A DNA stretch of 64,000 nt from Celeribacter neptunius (GTDB lineage: Bacteria; Pseudomonadota; Alphaproteobacteria; Rhodobacterales; Rhodobacteraceae). This document shows, piece by piece, positions 8,517-17,118 of the stretch (the first letter of the stretch is position 1; each line of letters starts with the position of its first letter). The position numbers and the translations under genes were made by a program. The notes below the pieces were generated by a model, which searched no databases, was not told where the DNA came from, and saw only the letters and a list, made by a program, of their open reading frames with translations. The stretch spans positions 124,001-188,000 of the forward strand of contig NZ_FORH01000007.1 in the NCBI RefSeq assembly GCF_900113955.1. The letters are read 5' to 3'.

Positions 8517-9530
8517 TTGGGCCTGAGCGCGTTGACCCCCCCGAAATCGCAGGACGCAGTCCACGAAACGCTTCTCGAATTCCATGACAACAGGTTGCTG
8601 ATCGACCTGTGCGGTGAATTCGACCGGAACCTCGCTCAAATCGAACACAAGCTCGACGTCCAGATTGTCCGACGAGGCAATATGCTTTCTGTCATGGGGA
8701 CCGGGTCTGCCCGCGGGCGGGCTGCTGCGGTGTTGCAGGAGCTCTATTCCAAGCTCGAGGCCGGGCGCGAGATCGAGCCGGGCGATATCGACGGGGTGAT
8801 CCGCATGGGGCATTCCGAGACGGCCGAACACGGCCTGCCCGGCGATCAGATGGAAATGTTCCGCGGCGGCGAGGTCGAGATCAAGACCCGCAAGAAGCTG
8901 ATCGAACCGCGCACGGCGGCGCAGAAGACCTATGTCCAGAACCTGTTCAAGAACGAGCTGGCCTTTGGCATCGGCCCGGCCGGCACCGGCAAGACCTATC
9001 TCGCGGTTGCGGTCGGGGTGAACATGCTGATCAACGGTCATGTCGACCGGATCATCCTGTCGCGCCCGGCGGTCGAGGCCGGAGAGCGGCTGGGCTTCCT
9101 GCCCGGCACCCAGGACGAGAAGGTCGATCCCTATATGCAGCCGCTCTATGATGCGCTCAATGACTTCTTGCCGGCCAAGCAGCTGGCAAAGATGAAAGAG
9201 GAAAAGACCATCGAGATCGCGCCGTTGGCCTTCATGCGCGGACGCACGCTGTCGCGGGCTTTCGTGGTCCTGGACGAGGCACAAAACGCGACCACTATGC
9301 AGATGAAAATGTTCCTGACCCGTCTGGGCGAAGGCTCGCGCATGGTGATCACCGGCGACCGCTCGCAGGTCGACCTGCCGCGCGGCGTGCCCTCCGGTCT
9401 CAGGGATGCCGAACGCATCCTCGCTGGCGTGCCCAATATCGCCTTCAATTACTTCTCGTCGAAAGACGTGGTGCGCCACCCGCTTGTCGCCGCGATCATT
9501 GAGGCTTATGAGGCCGACGAAGCGCAATAA
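8517..9530 (+). CDS. ybeZ: PhoH-like ATPase (YbeZ)
   Basis: The 337-aa protein begins with TTG 8517, preceded by GTCGGAGA at a good spacing. Residues 1-115 form the KH-like N-terminal region. The PhoH P-loop ATPase follows, with Walker A GPAGTGKTYLA at about 155 and Walker B FVVLDEAQNA at about 245, then GDRSQVDLP. YbeZ partners with the endoribonuclease YbeY in rRNA processing and RNA quality control. The gene is 24 bp upstream of ybeY and heads the conserved string ybeZ-ybeY-corC-lnt seen in many proteobacteria. Confidence 0.94.
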   Translation: MGLSALTPPKSQDAVHETLLEFHDNRLLIDLCGEFDRNLAQIEHKLDVQIVRRGNMLSVMGTGSARGRAAAVLQELYSKLEAGREIEPGDIDGVIRMGHSETAEHGLPGDQMEMFRGGEVEIKTRKKLIEPRTAAQKTYVQNLFKNELAFGIGPAGTGKTYLAVAVGVNMLINGHVDRIILSRPAVEAGERLGFLPGTQDEKVDPYMQPLYDALNDFLPAKQLAKMKEEKTIEIAPLAFMRGRTLSRAFVVLDEAQNATTMQMKMFLTRLGEGSRMVITGDRSQVDLPRGVPSGLRDAERILAGVPNIAFNYFSSKDVVRHPLVAAIIEAYEADEAQ

Positions 9531-9554
9531 GCGCGGAAACCGTCGGAGCGCCGC

Positions 9555-10043
9555 ATGGCCATTGAAGTGATGATCGAGGACGACCGCTGGGAAGCGGCGG
9601 GGCTGGCGGCTTTGGCAGAGGCTGTCGAGGTTGCGACGCTTTCCCACCTCGGGCTTGCCCCCGAGATCTGCGAAGGCTCGATCCTGGCCTGCGACGATGC
9701 CCGGATCAAACTGCTGAACGCCGATTTCCGGGAAAAGGACAAGGCGACCAATGTGCTGTCCTGGCCGGCCGAGGAACGTGCCGCGCCGGGCGCCCGTCCG
9801 CCCCTGCCGGAGCCGGATTTCGATGGCGCGATCGAGCTCGGCGATATCGCGATTTCCTATGACACCTGCGCGCGCGAGGCGCTTGAGGCTGGTAAGCCCC
9901 TGCCGGACCATGTGACGCATCTGATCGTTCACGGCCTGTTACATCTGTTGGGTTATGATCACATCTCCGACGTTGATGCCGAAATTATGGAAGGCACCGA
10001 GGTCGAAATACTTGCAACCATGGGTCTCGAAGACCCATATTAG
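9555..10043 (+). CDS. ybeY: Endoribonuclease YbeY (16S rRNA 3'-end maturation)
   Basis: The 162-aa metal-dependent RNase acts in 16S rRNA maturation and 70S quality control. The zinc site HxxxHxxGxxH is intact in HGLLHLLGYDH near residue 130. The substrate-groove motif FREKDKATNVLSWP is present at about 58-71. Length matches the family, apart from a short proline-rich insert (APGARPPLPEPDF) that alphaproteobacterial versions often carry. It sits between ybeZ and the CorC-like gene on the same strand with short gaps, so co-expression is expected. Confidence 0.96.
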   Translation: MAIEVMIEDDRWEAAGLAALAEAVEVATLSHLGLAPEICEGSILACDDARIKLLNADFREKDKATNVLSWPAEERAAPGARPPLPEPDFDGAIELGDIAISYDTCAREALEAGKPLPDHVTHLIVHGLLHLLGYDHISDVDAEIMEGTEVEILATMGLEDPY

Positions 10044-10086
10044 GCGAACGGCCGGATTTGAGGCCGCGTTATTTTGGAAAGGACGC

Positions 10087-11031
10087 ATGGGCGACACTGA
10101 GCCTGGGTCTTCTATGGCAGCGCAGAGCGCGCCAACGGACCCCGAAAACCCCGTTTCGACGACTGAGAGCAACTCGAACCAGAGCCGGACCTCGTCCACA
10201 GGCTGGTTTGACCGGATCAAGGCGGCGTTTTCTTCCAAACCCGTGAAATCCCCGACGATTGCCGACACCCCGGCGCCTGCCGCGCAAATGCCGCCGGCAC
10301 AGCGCCCCGGCATGGTCAACCTGCGCCGGATGCGGGTCGATGATGTGGCCATCCCCAAGGTCGAGATCGTCGCCGTGCCCACCGATATCAAGAAGGATGA
10401 TCTGGTGCAGGTGTTCCGCGAGAGTGGCATGACCCGGCTGCCGGTCTACAAGGGCACGCTCGACACGCCCGTGGGCCTCGTGCACCTGAAAGACTTCGCG
10501 CTGGGCCACGGGTTCAACGGCAAGGGCGGTGAGCGGTTCAATCTCAAGAAGATGCTGCGACCGCTTTTGTACGCCCCGCCGTCGATGCCGATCGGCGTGC
10601 TGTTGCAAAAGATGCAGTCGGACCGCATGCACATGGCGCTGGTGATCGATGAATATGGCGGGGTCGACGGGCTGGTGACGCTCGAGGATCTGGTGGAACA
10701 GGTGATCGGCGAGATCGAGGACGAGCACGATATCGACGAGGATGTGTTCTGGACCCAATCGGCGCCGGGCGTCTATATCGCCCAGGCGAAAGCGCCGCTG
10801 GACGAATTCGAGGCGGCAATCGGCATGCGTCTCACCGATGAGGAAGACGAGGAGGAGATCGACACGCTGGGCGGGTTGGTGTTCCTTTTGTCGGGTCGGG
10901 TGCCGGCGCGCGGCGAGGTGATCGAACACCCGTCCGGCGCGGCCTTTGAAATCACCGATGCCGATCCGCGACGGATCAAGCGCATCCGTGTGCGTCTGCC
11001 CTCGGCCGTGCCGGCAAAAACCGAGGCCTGA
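10087..11031 (+). CDS. CorC/TlyC-like CBS-domain protein
   Basis: The 314-aa protein (MGDTEPGSSMAAQ) has a disordered N-terminal 75 residues. A tandem CBS pair follows at about 80-205 (RMRVDDVAIPKVEIVAV, FRESGMTRLPVYK, MHMALVIDEYGGVDGLVTLEDLVEQVIGEI). A CorC_HlyC domain completes the C-terminus (TLGGLVFLLSGRVPARGEV). Family members affect magnesium/cobalt efflux, and the older hemolysin label is only historical. No transmembrane segment is seen, so it is the cytosolic type. It lies 44 bp after ybeY and 4 bp before lnt, clearly in one operon. Confidence 0.9.
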   Translation: MGDTEPGSSMAAQSAPTDPENPVSTTESNSNQSRTSSTGWFDRIKAAFSSKPVKSPTIADTPAPAAQMPPAQRPGMVNLRRMRVDDVAIPKVEIVAVPTDIKKDDLVQVFRESGMTRLPVYKGTLDTPVGLVHLKDFALGHGFNGKGGERFNLKKMLRPLLYAPPSMPIGVLLQKMQSDRMHMALVIDEYGGVDGLVTLEDLVEQVIGEIEDEHDIDEDVFWTQSAPGVYIAQAKAPLDEFEAAIGMRLTDEEDEEEIDTLGGLVFLLSGRVPARGEVIEHPSGAAFEITDADPRRIKRIRVRLPSAVPAKTEA

Positions 11032-11034
11032 GGG

Positions 11035-12540
11035 ATGGCGACCCGCCTTGCCCGGCGTTTGCAACATCTGCTGACCCCGCCGAGGGCTTTCGCCCTGAGC
11101 GCGGGGTTTCTCGTTGCGGCTGGTCAGGCGCCGCTGGATTTCTGGCCGGTGGCGCTCATCGGCCTGACCATGGCGGCCATCACCTGGCGCATGGCTCTCA
11201 CCCCGGGACAGGCGGCAATGCGCGGCTGGCTCACCGGGCTCACGGCCTTTCTCATTTCGCTGAGCTGGATCGCCAACCCGTTTCTGGTCGAGCCCTGGCG
11301 CACCGGCTGGATGATCCCCTTTGCGCTCTTGCTGATGGCGGGCGGGCTGGCGCTGTTCTGGGCGCTGGCGTTTTTCCTCGCAAAGCGGCTCAACGCGGGC
11401 CTGCCGGGGCTGGTGGCCTTCTGGGGGGCGGCGGAGCTGTTGCGCGGGCATATCTTCACCGGCTTTCCCTGGGCTATGCCCGGGTATATCTGGATCGATA
11501 CGCCCTGGGCGCAGCTTGCCGCCCTGATCGGCCCCTACGGGCTGACGGCGCTGACATTCTCCCTGGCCGGGCTGCTGGCCCATGCGGTTTTGAAACGCTC
11601 CCCTGTCATCGCTGCGGTGGCGCTGGCGCTGTTCGGTGCCGCAGGGATCTGGGGCTTTGCCCACAGAACCGCGCCGCTGCCTGCCGACACGCCACAGCAT
11701 ATCCGGGTGGTGCAACCCAATGCGCCGCAGCATCTGAAATGGGACCCGGCCTATATCCCGGTGTTCTATCAGCGCGCGCTGGAGCTGAGCGATCCGGAAG
11801 GCGCCGATCTGGTGATCTGGCCCGAGACCTCGGTGGCCGCGCCGCTCTATGCCGCGGGTCCCTATCTGAGCGAGATCGCCGCCACGGTGGCCCCGGCACG
11901 TGCCGTGGTCGGGCTCAACCGGGTCGACGGGATGCAGGGCTATAACAGTGCCATTCTCCTCGATGAGGCGGGACGACCGCTCCGGATCTATGACAAGCAT
12001 CACCTCGTGCCTTTCGGCGAATATATGCCCTTTCCGGGGCTGCTGGAGCGGATCGGGCTCAGGGCGTTCACCGCCAAGAACGGCTATGGCTATTCCGCCG
12101 GACCCGGGGTGCGGCTGATGGATACGGGCGCTTTGGGCAAGACTTTGCCGCTGATTTGCTACGAGGCGATTTTCCCGCGCGATCTGCGGATGACGCCGCG
12201 GCCGGACTGGCTGTTGCAAATGACCAATGACGCCTGGTTCGGCAAGTTTTCCGGCCCGCAACAGGCGCTTGTGCAGGCCCGGTTCCGCAGCATAGAGACC
12301 GGCTTGCCGATGGTGCGCGCGGCCAATACCGGGATCTCGGCGCTGATCGACAGCCGCGGCCATGTGCAGGCGCAAATCCCGCTCGGCACTGCCGGGGCTT
12401 TCACCGCCGCTTTGCCGGGCAAAGACGCCCCGCCGCCCTACGCGCGGTATGGCGAGGTGCCGCTTCTCCTTTTCTTAAGTGTTCTGCTGTTATGTGGCTG
12501 TGCCGTAACGCTCACAACCTTACGGAGAAAAACAGATTGA
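11035..12540 (+). CDS. lnt: Apolipoprotein N-acyltransferase
   Basis: The 501-aa inner-membrane enzyme adds the third acyl chain to lipoproteins. There are about six hydrophobic segments in the first 210 residues and one at the C-terminus. Between them is the nitrilase-like domain with the catalytic triad: Glu in WPETS, Lys in YDKHHLVPFGEY and Cys in LICYEAIFP. The NDAWFG motif follows. It starts 3 bp after the CorC-like gene. The C-terminal membrane helix (LLLFLSVLLLCGCAV) ends just before the metK leader. Confidence 0.96.
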   Translation: MATRLARRLQHLLTPPRAFALSAGFLVAAGQAPLDFWPVALIGLTMAAITWRMALTPGQAAMRGWLTGLTAFLISLSWIANPFLVEPWRTGWMIPFALLLMAGGLALFWALAFFLAKRLNAGLPGLVAFWGAAELLRGHIFTGFPWAMPGYIWIDTPWAQLAALIGPYGLTALTFSLAGLLAHAVLKRSPVIAAVALALFGAAGIWGFAHRTAPLPADTPQHIRVVQPNAPQHLKWDPAYIPVFYQRALELSDPEGADLVIWPETSVAAPLYAAGPYLSEIAATVAPARAVVGLNRVDGMQGYNSAILLDEAGRPLRIYDKHHLVPFGEYMPFPGLLERIGLRAFTAKNGYGYSAGPGVRLMDTGALGKTLPLICYEAIFPRDLRMTPRPDWLLQMTNDAWFGKFSGPQQALVQARFRSIETGLPMVRAANTGISALIDSRGHVQAQIPLGTAGAFTAALPGKDAPPPYARYGEVPLLLFLSVLLLCGCAVTLTTLRRKTD

Positions 12541-12579
12541 CCCTTCCGGGGGGCAGTTATATCGCAGTTTAAATATCGA

Positions 12580-12627
12580 CCCGCACAACGGCTTCCTGGC
12601 GTGCGGGTGACATGAACCAATGGAGCA
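12580..12627 (+). promoter_or_regulatory. SAM/SAH riboswitch in the metK leader
   Basis: CCCGCAC (12580-12586) pairs with GTGCGGG (12601-12607) to form the P1 stem around the conserved loop AACGGCTTCCTGGC. Downstream TGGAGCA (12621-12627) contains the ribosome-binding GGAG and can pair with the TTCC of that loop as a pseudoknot. This layout and loop match the SAM/SAH riboswitch class described upstream of metK in Rhodobacterales. Ligand binding would hide the ribosome-binding site of metK nine bases before its ATG, giving translational feedback by S-adenosylmethionine. Confidence 0.9.
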
Positions 12628-12635
12628 CGATCCCC

Positions 12636-13817
12636 ATGTCCCGGAAAGACTATGTATTCACCTCGGAATCCGTTTCCGAAGGCCACCCCGATAAGGTCTG
12701 TGACCGCATTTCCGATGCCGTCCTGGATGCCTTTATCGCCGAAGAGCCCGAGGCGCGTGTCGCCTGCGAAACCTTTGCCACCACCAATCGCGTGGTGATC
12801 GGCGGCGAGGTCGGTCTGTCGGATCAGGACAAGCTGTCCGAATATATGGAGAAGGTCGACGGGATCGTCCGCGATTGCGTGCGCGACATCGGTTACGAGC
12901 AGGACAAGTTCCACTGGAAGACGCTTGAAGTCACCAATCTCTTGCACGAGCAATCGGCGCATATTGCCCAGGGCGTCGATGCTGCCGACAACAAGGACGA
13001 GGGCGCTGGCGATCAGGGCATCATGTTCGGCTTTGCCACCAATGAGACCGAGGCTCTGATGCCGGCGCCGATCCAGTATTCGCACGCGATCCTGCGGCGG
13101 TTGGCGGAGGTGCGCAAGAACGGCACGGAGCCGGCACTTGGCCCCGATGCCAAGGCGCAGCTCTCCGTCCGTTACGCGGATGGCAAGCCGGTGGAGGTCT
13201 CGTCGCTCGTGCTGTCGACCCAGCACCTGGATGAAAGCCTCAGCTCAGACGATGTGCGCGCCATCGTGGCCCCCTATATCGAAGAGGTGCTGCCCGAGGG
13301 CTGGCTCACGGCCAATACGGTCTGGCACGTCAACCCGACCGGGAAATTCGTGATCGGCGGCCCCGATGGCGACGCCGGCCTCACCGGGCGCAAGATCATC
13401 GTCGACACCTACGGTGGTGCGGCGCCGCATGGCGGTGGCGCGTTCTCCGGCAAGGACCCGACCAAGGTCGACCGTTCGGCGGCCTATGCCGCGCGCTATC
13501 TGGCGAAAAACGTCGTGGCCGCGGGTCTCGCCGACAAATGCACGATCCAGCTTTCCTATGCGATCGGCGTGGCCGCGCCGCTGTCGATCTATGCCGATCT
13601 GCATGGCACGGGGCAGCTGGATGAGGCGCTGATCGAGGCTGCGATCCCGCAGGTGATGGATCTCACCCCGCGCGGCATCCGCACCCATCTGGCGCTCAAC
13701 AAGCCGATCTATCAGCGCACCGCGGCCTATGGCCATTTCGGGCGCACCCCCGATGCCGATGGTGGCTTTAGCTGGGAACGCACGGATCTGGCCGAGGCGT
13801 TGAAAAACGCCGTCTGA
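12636..13817 (+). CDS. metK: S-adenosylmethionine synthetase
   Basis: The 393-aa enzyme makes SAM from methionine and ATP. The start is ATG 12636 ([20 protein letters not shown]), correctly spaced behind the riboswitch GGAG; the in-frame ATG at 12612 lies inside the riboswitch and is unlikely. Signature motifs [12 protein letters not shown] at about 125 and [19 protein letters not shown] at about 270 are intact. It sits after lnt and before queF. The window also encodes several SAM users (MiaB, RimO, TrmB). Regulation by the upstream riboswitch is expected. Confidence 0.98.
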   Translation: MSRKDYVFTSESVSEGHPDKVCDRISDAVLDAFIAEEPEARVACETFATTNRVVIGGEVGLSDQDKLSEYMEKVDGIVRDCVRDIGYEQDKFHWKTLEVTNLLHEQSAHIAQGVDAADNKDEGAGDQGIMFGFATNETEALMPAPIQYSHAILRRLAEVRKNGTEPALGPDAKAQLSVRYADGKPVEVSSLVLSTQHLDESLSSDDVRAIVAPYIEEVLPEGWLTANTVWHVNPTGKFVIGGPDGDAGLTGRKIIVDTYGGAAPHGGGAFSGKDPTKVDRSAAYAARYLAKNVVAAGLADKCTIQLSYAIGVAAPLSIYADLHGTGQLDEALIEAAIPQVMDLTPRGIRTHLALNKPIYQRTAAYGHFGRTPDADGGFSWERTDLAEALKNAV

Positions 13818-13840
13818 GCGGTGCAATCATGTTATGAACG

Positions 13841-13865
13841 GGGCGGGACCTTCCCGCCCTTTTTC
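13841..13865 (+). terminator. Rho-independent terminator after metK
   Basis: GGGCGGGA pairs perfectly with TCCCGCCC across a CCT loop and is followed by five T residues. It lies 24 bp after the metK stop and just before queF. Confidence 0.9.
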
Positions 13866-13879
13866 TTTGGAGAACAGCC

Positions 13880-14344
13880 ATGGTCAAAACCGATACATCC
13901 GGACTGACGCAACTGGGGGGCGCCGCCGCGCTGCCCGCCTCGCCCGAAGAGGCGGTGCTCGAACGTGTGCCGCACACCCATGAGGGCGAGCGTTACGTGG
14001 CGCGGTTCACCGCGCCCGAGTTCACCTCGCTCTGTCCGATGACCGGCCAGCCGGATTTCGGTCATCTGATGATCGATTACATCCCGAACAAGTGGCTGGT
14101 GGAGAGCAAGTCGCTGAAACTGTTTCTCGGGTCGTTTCGCAATCATGGCGCGTTTCACGAGGATTGTTCGGTCTATATCGGCAAGCGTCTGACCGAGTTT
14201 CTCGACCCTGTCTGGCTGCGCATTGGCGCCTATTGGTACCCGCGCGGCGGCATTCCGATCGACGTGTTCTGGGCCTCGGGACCGGAGCCGAAAGACGTCT
14301 GGATCCCGGATCAGGGCGTGCCGCCCTATCGTGGCCGGGGCTGA
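13880..14344 (+). CDS. queF: NADPH-dependent 7-cyano-7-deazaguanine reductase QueF (short type)
   Basis: The 154-aa protein reduces preQ0 to preQ1 for queuosine in tRNA. The catalytic Cys is in [14 protein letters not shown] at about 52, and the QueF motif [19 protein letters not shown] follows at about 78-96, where the NADPH- and substrate-binding residues lie. The size fits the unimodular type I enzyme rather than the longer two-domain form. It starts 15 bp after the metK terminator and has its own GGAG ribosome-binding site. No other queuosine gene is visible in this window. Confidence 0.96.
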   Translation: MVKTDTSGLTQLGGAAALPASPEEAVLERVPHTHEGERYVARFTAPEFTSLCPMTGQPDFGHLMIDYIPNKWLVESKSLKLFLGSFRNHGAFHEDCSVYIGKRLTEFLDPVWLRIGAYWYPRGGIPIDVFWASGPEPKDVWIPDQGVPPYRGRG

Positions 14345-14722
14345 GACCGGGGGCGAGTGCGGGGTTTGCGCCCTTTGGGGACCTTCGAGAGCTGAGCGTC
14401 TGTGCGGGCCCGTGGGAGAGCGTTTCGACCTCTGCGGCCGTCGCTTTATCTCTGTCAAATTCGCGAAAGTTCAATCCGTTGCGCGCGGATGAAAATGCGC
14501 TCGCCCGCTGGGACGGGGTCATGCCGGAGGCATGCTTTCAGCATGACGCAGGCGCGGCGGCTTCGCCTTGTTCCGCGCCAATGGCTCTGCGCTCAAATGA
14601 CAGCTCCGTCCCGCCAATCCCCCGCGCATCCCGCGTTCCTGCAAAGCCAACCGGCATTTCTTGTGGTTTTGTTTTGCGCCGCGCGCTCTATTCTGGGCGC
14701 GGATGACGCAAGGGAGGCGCCG
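14345..14722. repeat. Intergenic region with copy A of a dispersed repeat
   Basis: No convincing gene lies in these 378 bp. Positions 14547-14579 are identical, over 33 bases, to the reverse complement of 54543-54575. A second diverged block at about 14407-14484 matches the reverse complement of about 54635-54716, in the same order. A small hairpin (CATGCTTTCAGCATG, 14531-14545) lies beside the identical block, and copy B has the related GTGCTTTCAGCAC. The element may be a decayed gene or a non-coding repeat family. Confidence 0.6.
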
Positions 14723-15169
14723 ATGTCCGAGACATTGAGAGATCCGATCGTGATGCTGTTTGCCGGGATCGGCATTCCGGTCTTTGCCGCGCTCAATGCG
14801 CAGCTGGGCGCAAGGCTCGGTTCGCCCGCTCTGGCCGCATTGGTCTTTGCCGTGGTGGCCTTCAGCTCGATCTTTCTCTATCGCGCGGTGTTGGGACCCG
14901 CTGTCCCGGTCTCGAAACTGTTGCACCAGCCGGCGCATCTGTTTTTCGCCGGGGTGCTCTTTGCCTTCTACATCCTGTCGATCACCACGATCGCGCCGCG
15001 TTTCGGCGTCGGTAATGCGGTGTTCTTCGTGCTGCTGGGGCAGATCATCTCCGCCGGGGCGATCGATCATTTCGGCCTCTTCGGGGCGGCCCGCGATCCG
15101 ATCAACGCCTTGCGGGCGGCGGGCATGGGGACCATGGCGCTCGGGCTCTACATGATCCAGCGGGCCTGA
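14723..15169 (+). CDS. YdcZ/DUF606-type small membrane transporter-like protein
   Basis: The 148-aa protein (MSETLRDPIVMLFAGIGIPVF) has four or five hydrophobic helices and the family's N-terminal pattern IPVFAALNAQLGARLGSPALAALVFAVVAF. A second family-like stretch is GVGNAVFFVLLGQIISAGAIDHFGLFG. Members form a half-size branch of the drug/metabolite transporter superfamily and often act as dimers. The substrate is unknown. It has a GGGAGG ribosome-binding region. No operon partner is evident; the next gene, trmB, follows after 92 bp. Confidence 0.8.
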   Translation: MSETLRDPIVMLFAGIGIPVFAALNAQLGARLGSPALAALVFAVVAFSSIFLYRAVLGPAVPVSKLLHQPAHLFFAGVLFAFYILSITTIAPRFGVGNAVFFVLLGQIISAGAIDHFGLFGAARDPINALRAAGMGTMALGLYMIQRA

Positions 15170-15261
15170 AACCAGGCGGCCCGAGTGCTGAAAAACCCAA
15201 GCCCATTGCCCTTTGTGCCATTTCTTGGCAAAAGCCCGGCTTGAAAAACGAGGGGTCTCCC

Positions 15262-15981
15262 ATGTCTGACGAGCAAAAGCACCAATCCGGCGCACCGTGG
15301 CGCAACTTCTATGGCCGTATCCACGGCAAGACGCTCAACCAGGCGCAGAAAGAGTATCTCGAAGAGGATCTGCCGCGGCTCTCGCCCGGTCCGGTCACCT
15401 GGGAGGAAAACCCGGATCGTGCCAAACTCGATCTGGCAAGCCGCTTTGAGGGCAAGCCGGTCTGGCTCGAAGTCGGCTTTGGCGCCGGCGAGCACCTGAT
15501 CCATATGGCGCAGAGCTACCCGGATGTGGCGATCATCGGCTGCGAGCCCTATGTCAACGGCGTGGCCTCCTGTCTCGGCCACCTGCGGCGCTTGGGCGGA
15601 TTGGACAATGTCGCGATCCACGCCGGTGACGCCCGCGATCTTTTCGACGTGCTGCCCGATGAGAGCATTGAGAAGGCCTTTCTCAACTACCCGGACCCCT
15701 GGCCGAAAGCCCGGCATCACCGCCGTCGTTTCGTCACCCCCGAACATCTCGAGCCGCTGTATCGGGTCCTCAAGCCCGGCGCCGAATTCCGGGTGGCCAC
15801 CGATATTCCGGATTATGTCCGCCAGACCATGGAAGAGGTGCCGCGCGCGGGGTTCGAATGGCTGGGCGAATGTGCCGAGGATTGGCGCAAGCCCTGGGGC
15901 GACTGGTTCTCCACCCGCTACGAGAAAAAAGCGATCCGCGAAGGCCGCACGCCGCATTACATGACGTTCCGTAAAGGCTGA
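15262..15981 (+). CDS. trmB: tRNA (guanine-N7-)-methyltransferase TrmB
   Basis: The 239-aa SAM-dependent methyltransferase forms m7G46 in the tRNA variable loop. The start is ATG 15262 (MSDEQKHQSGAPWRNFYGR) behind AGGGGTCT. The SAM-binding loop is LEVGFGAGEHLIHMA at about 74-88, and the family signature NYPDPWPKARHHRRRF is at about 142-157. It lies two genes downstream of metK. The frame is open seven codons further upstream, but that adds no conserved sequence. Confidence 0.96.
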   Translation: MSDEQKHQSGAPWRNFYGRIHGKTLNQAQKEYLEEDLPRLSPGPVTWEENPDRAKLDLASRFEGKPVWLEVGFGAGEHLIHMAQSYPDVAIIGCEPYVNGVASCLGHLRRLGGLDNVAIHAGDARDLFDVLPDESIEKAFLNYPDPWPKARHHRRRFVTPEHLEPLYRVLKPGAEFRVATDIPDYVRQTMEEVPRAGFEWLGECAEDWRKPWGDWFSTRYEKKAIREGRTPHYMTFRKG

Positions 15982-16086
15982 GCCTGTCGGCCATAGGGTG
16001 GACGGGCATGGCCATTCTCTGGTGTGCCGGATGATCCGTGCGGACGGACATCCACACTCGCGCGGGGCCCGGCACCGGCCTGTCCG

Positions 16087-16983
16087 TCAGGCTCTGTCGC
16101 GCCAAAGCGACAGGACGGGCTCCCAGATGCCTGCGGTTGCGATCAGGACCACGCCGGAGGCTTCTCTGATCCCAAACGGTTCGTCAGCCCAAAGTGCTGC
16201 GGTGACCGTCCCGGCGCTGATCTCGGTCATGAACAGGATGGCCAGAAGACCGGGGCTCAGCACGGTCGCTCCCCACATGATCGCGAGCGCCGGAGGGATG
16301 ACGAGCACCAGAACCACAGGCGAGATCCACGGCAGTACATGGCGCGTTGCCTCCCAATCGGGAGCCGCTTGCGCTCCTGCAAGCGGCAACATCGTGAGGG
16401 CGAGCGCCATGACACTGCCCCAGACAAAATACGAGAGCGTGAAGTCCAGCCCATTGCCGTCGGAGCTGCCATTCATGACGACCGCCGCGATCGCCCAGAT
16501 CACCCCGGCCGCGAGCCCCATCACATCTCCGGTGTTGAGCGTGGTGCCGAAGCCGCTATCGATCCTCAGAATCATCAGCAGTCCCAGCAGGCCGAGGCCG
16601 ATGGTTCCCCAACGGCGTCCGGTGATGCGTTCTCCAATCGCCAGCCGGGCCAGGATCGTACTCCAGATCGGTGTGAGATAATAAAACAGCAGCGCCCGCA
16701 CCACATCTGTGAACACCAGGGCGCCGGCGTAGAGGACCAGAGCCAGCCCGGCGAACAAACCGGCCAGATGCAGCGGCCAACCGCCGCGGGCAATCTGGCG
16801 CCGCCTCCAAAAAATGACCGGCAGGAGCAGGATCATCGGCAGGATATAGAACAGGGCAACGGCCCAGACACCGCTGATCCCGGCATCGTCGAGCGCCCTG
16901 AGAGGGAGCCAGAAGAGGCCCCAGGCCAATCCGGAGAGCGCGACCGCGACCATCGCTGCGTTTTCTGTTTTCGATAAATTCAT
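16087..16983 (-). CDS. EamA/DMT-family transporter
   Basis: The 298-aa protein starts at ATG 16983 (MNLSKTENAAMVAVALSGLAWG) and has ten hydrophobic helices in two EamA halves. The first half contains FYYLTPIWSTILARLAIGERIT and the second GTVTAALWADEPFGIREASGVVLI; these repeats end each EamA domain. Members export or import small metabolites such as amino acids; the substrate here cannot be told. It is divergent from the Ada-like gene. The 135-bp gap between them holds an inverted repeat (17047-17082). Confidence 0.88.
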   Translation of the reverse strand: MNLSKTENAAMVAVALSGLAWGLFWLPLRALDDAGISGVWAVALFYILPMILLLPVIFWRRRQIARGGWPLHLAGLFAGLALVLYAGALVFTDVVRALLFYYLTPIWSTILARLAIGERITGRRWGTIGLGLLGLLMILRIDSGFGTTLNTGDVMGLAAGVIWAIAAVVMNGSSDGNGLDFTLSYFVWGSVMALALTMLPLAGAQAAPDWEATRHVLPWISPVVLVLVIPPALAIMWGATVLSPGLLAILFMTEISAGTVTAALWADEPFGIREASGVVLIATAGIWEPVLSLWRDRA

Positions 16984-17046
16984 CGGGACCGCCCTCTGCG
17001 ACTGTATTCTCAGCTCTGCGAGAGTTTTCGCACCAATTCCCACAGA

Positions 17047-17082
17047 GGTCTGGCGGTTTTCGGACGTGGAAATCGCCAGACC
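17047..17082. promoter_or_regulatory. Inverted repeat between the EamA transporter and the Ada-like gene
   Basis: GGTCTGGCG (17047-17055) pairs perfectly with CGCCAGACC (17074-17082) across 18 bp, and inner TTT/AAA could extend the stem. It sits between two divergent genes, so it could be an operator or a leader hairpin. No T-run follows, so it is not a terminator. Confidence 0.4.
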
Positions 17083-17118
17083 TTCGACAAGCTGCGCCGC
17101 GTTCGCTAGTTTTGCCGA

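Noticed and set aside
10069-12375. A 768-codon open frame on the minus strand
   Set aside because: It lies antisense to the CorC-like gene and lnt, both with complete motifs. High GC keeps the frame open by chance.
12612-12635. Earlier in-frame ATG for metK at 12612
   Set aside because: It lies within the riboswitch, before the ribosome-binding GGAG, and adds residues not seen in MetK proteins.
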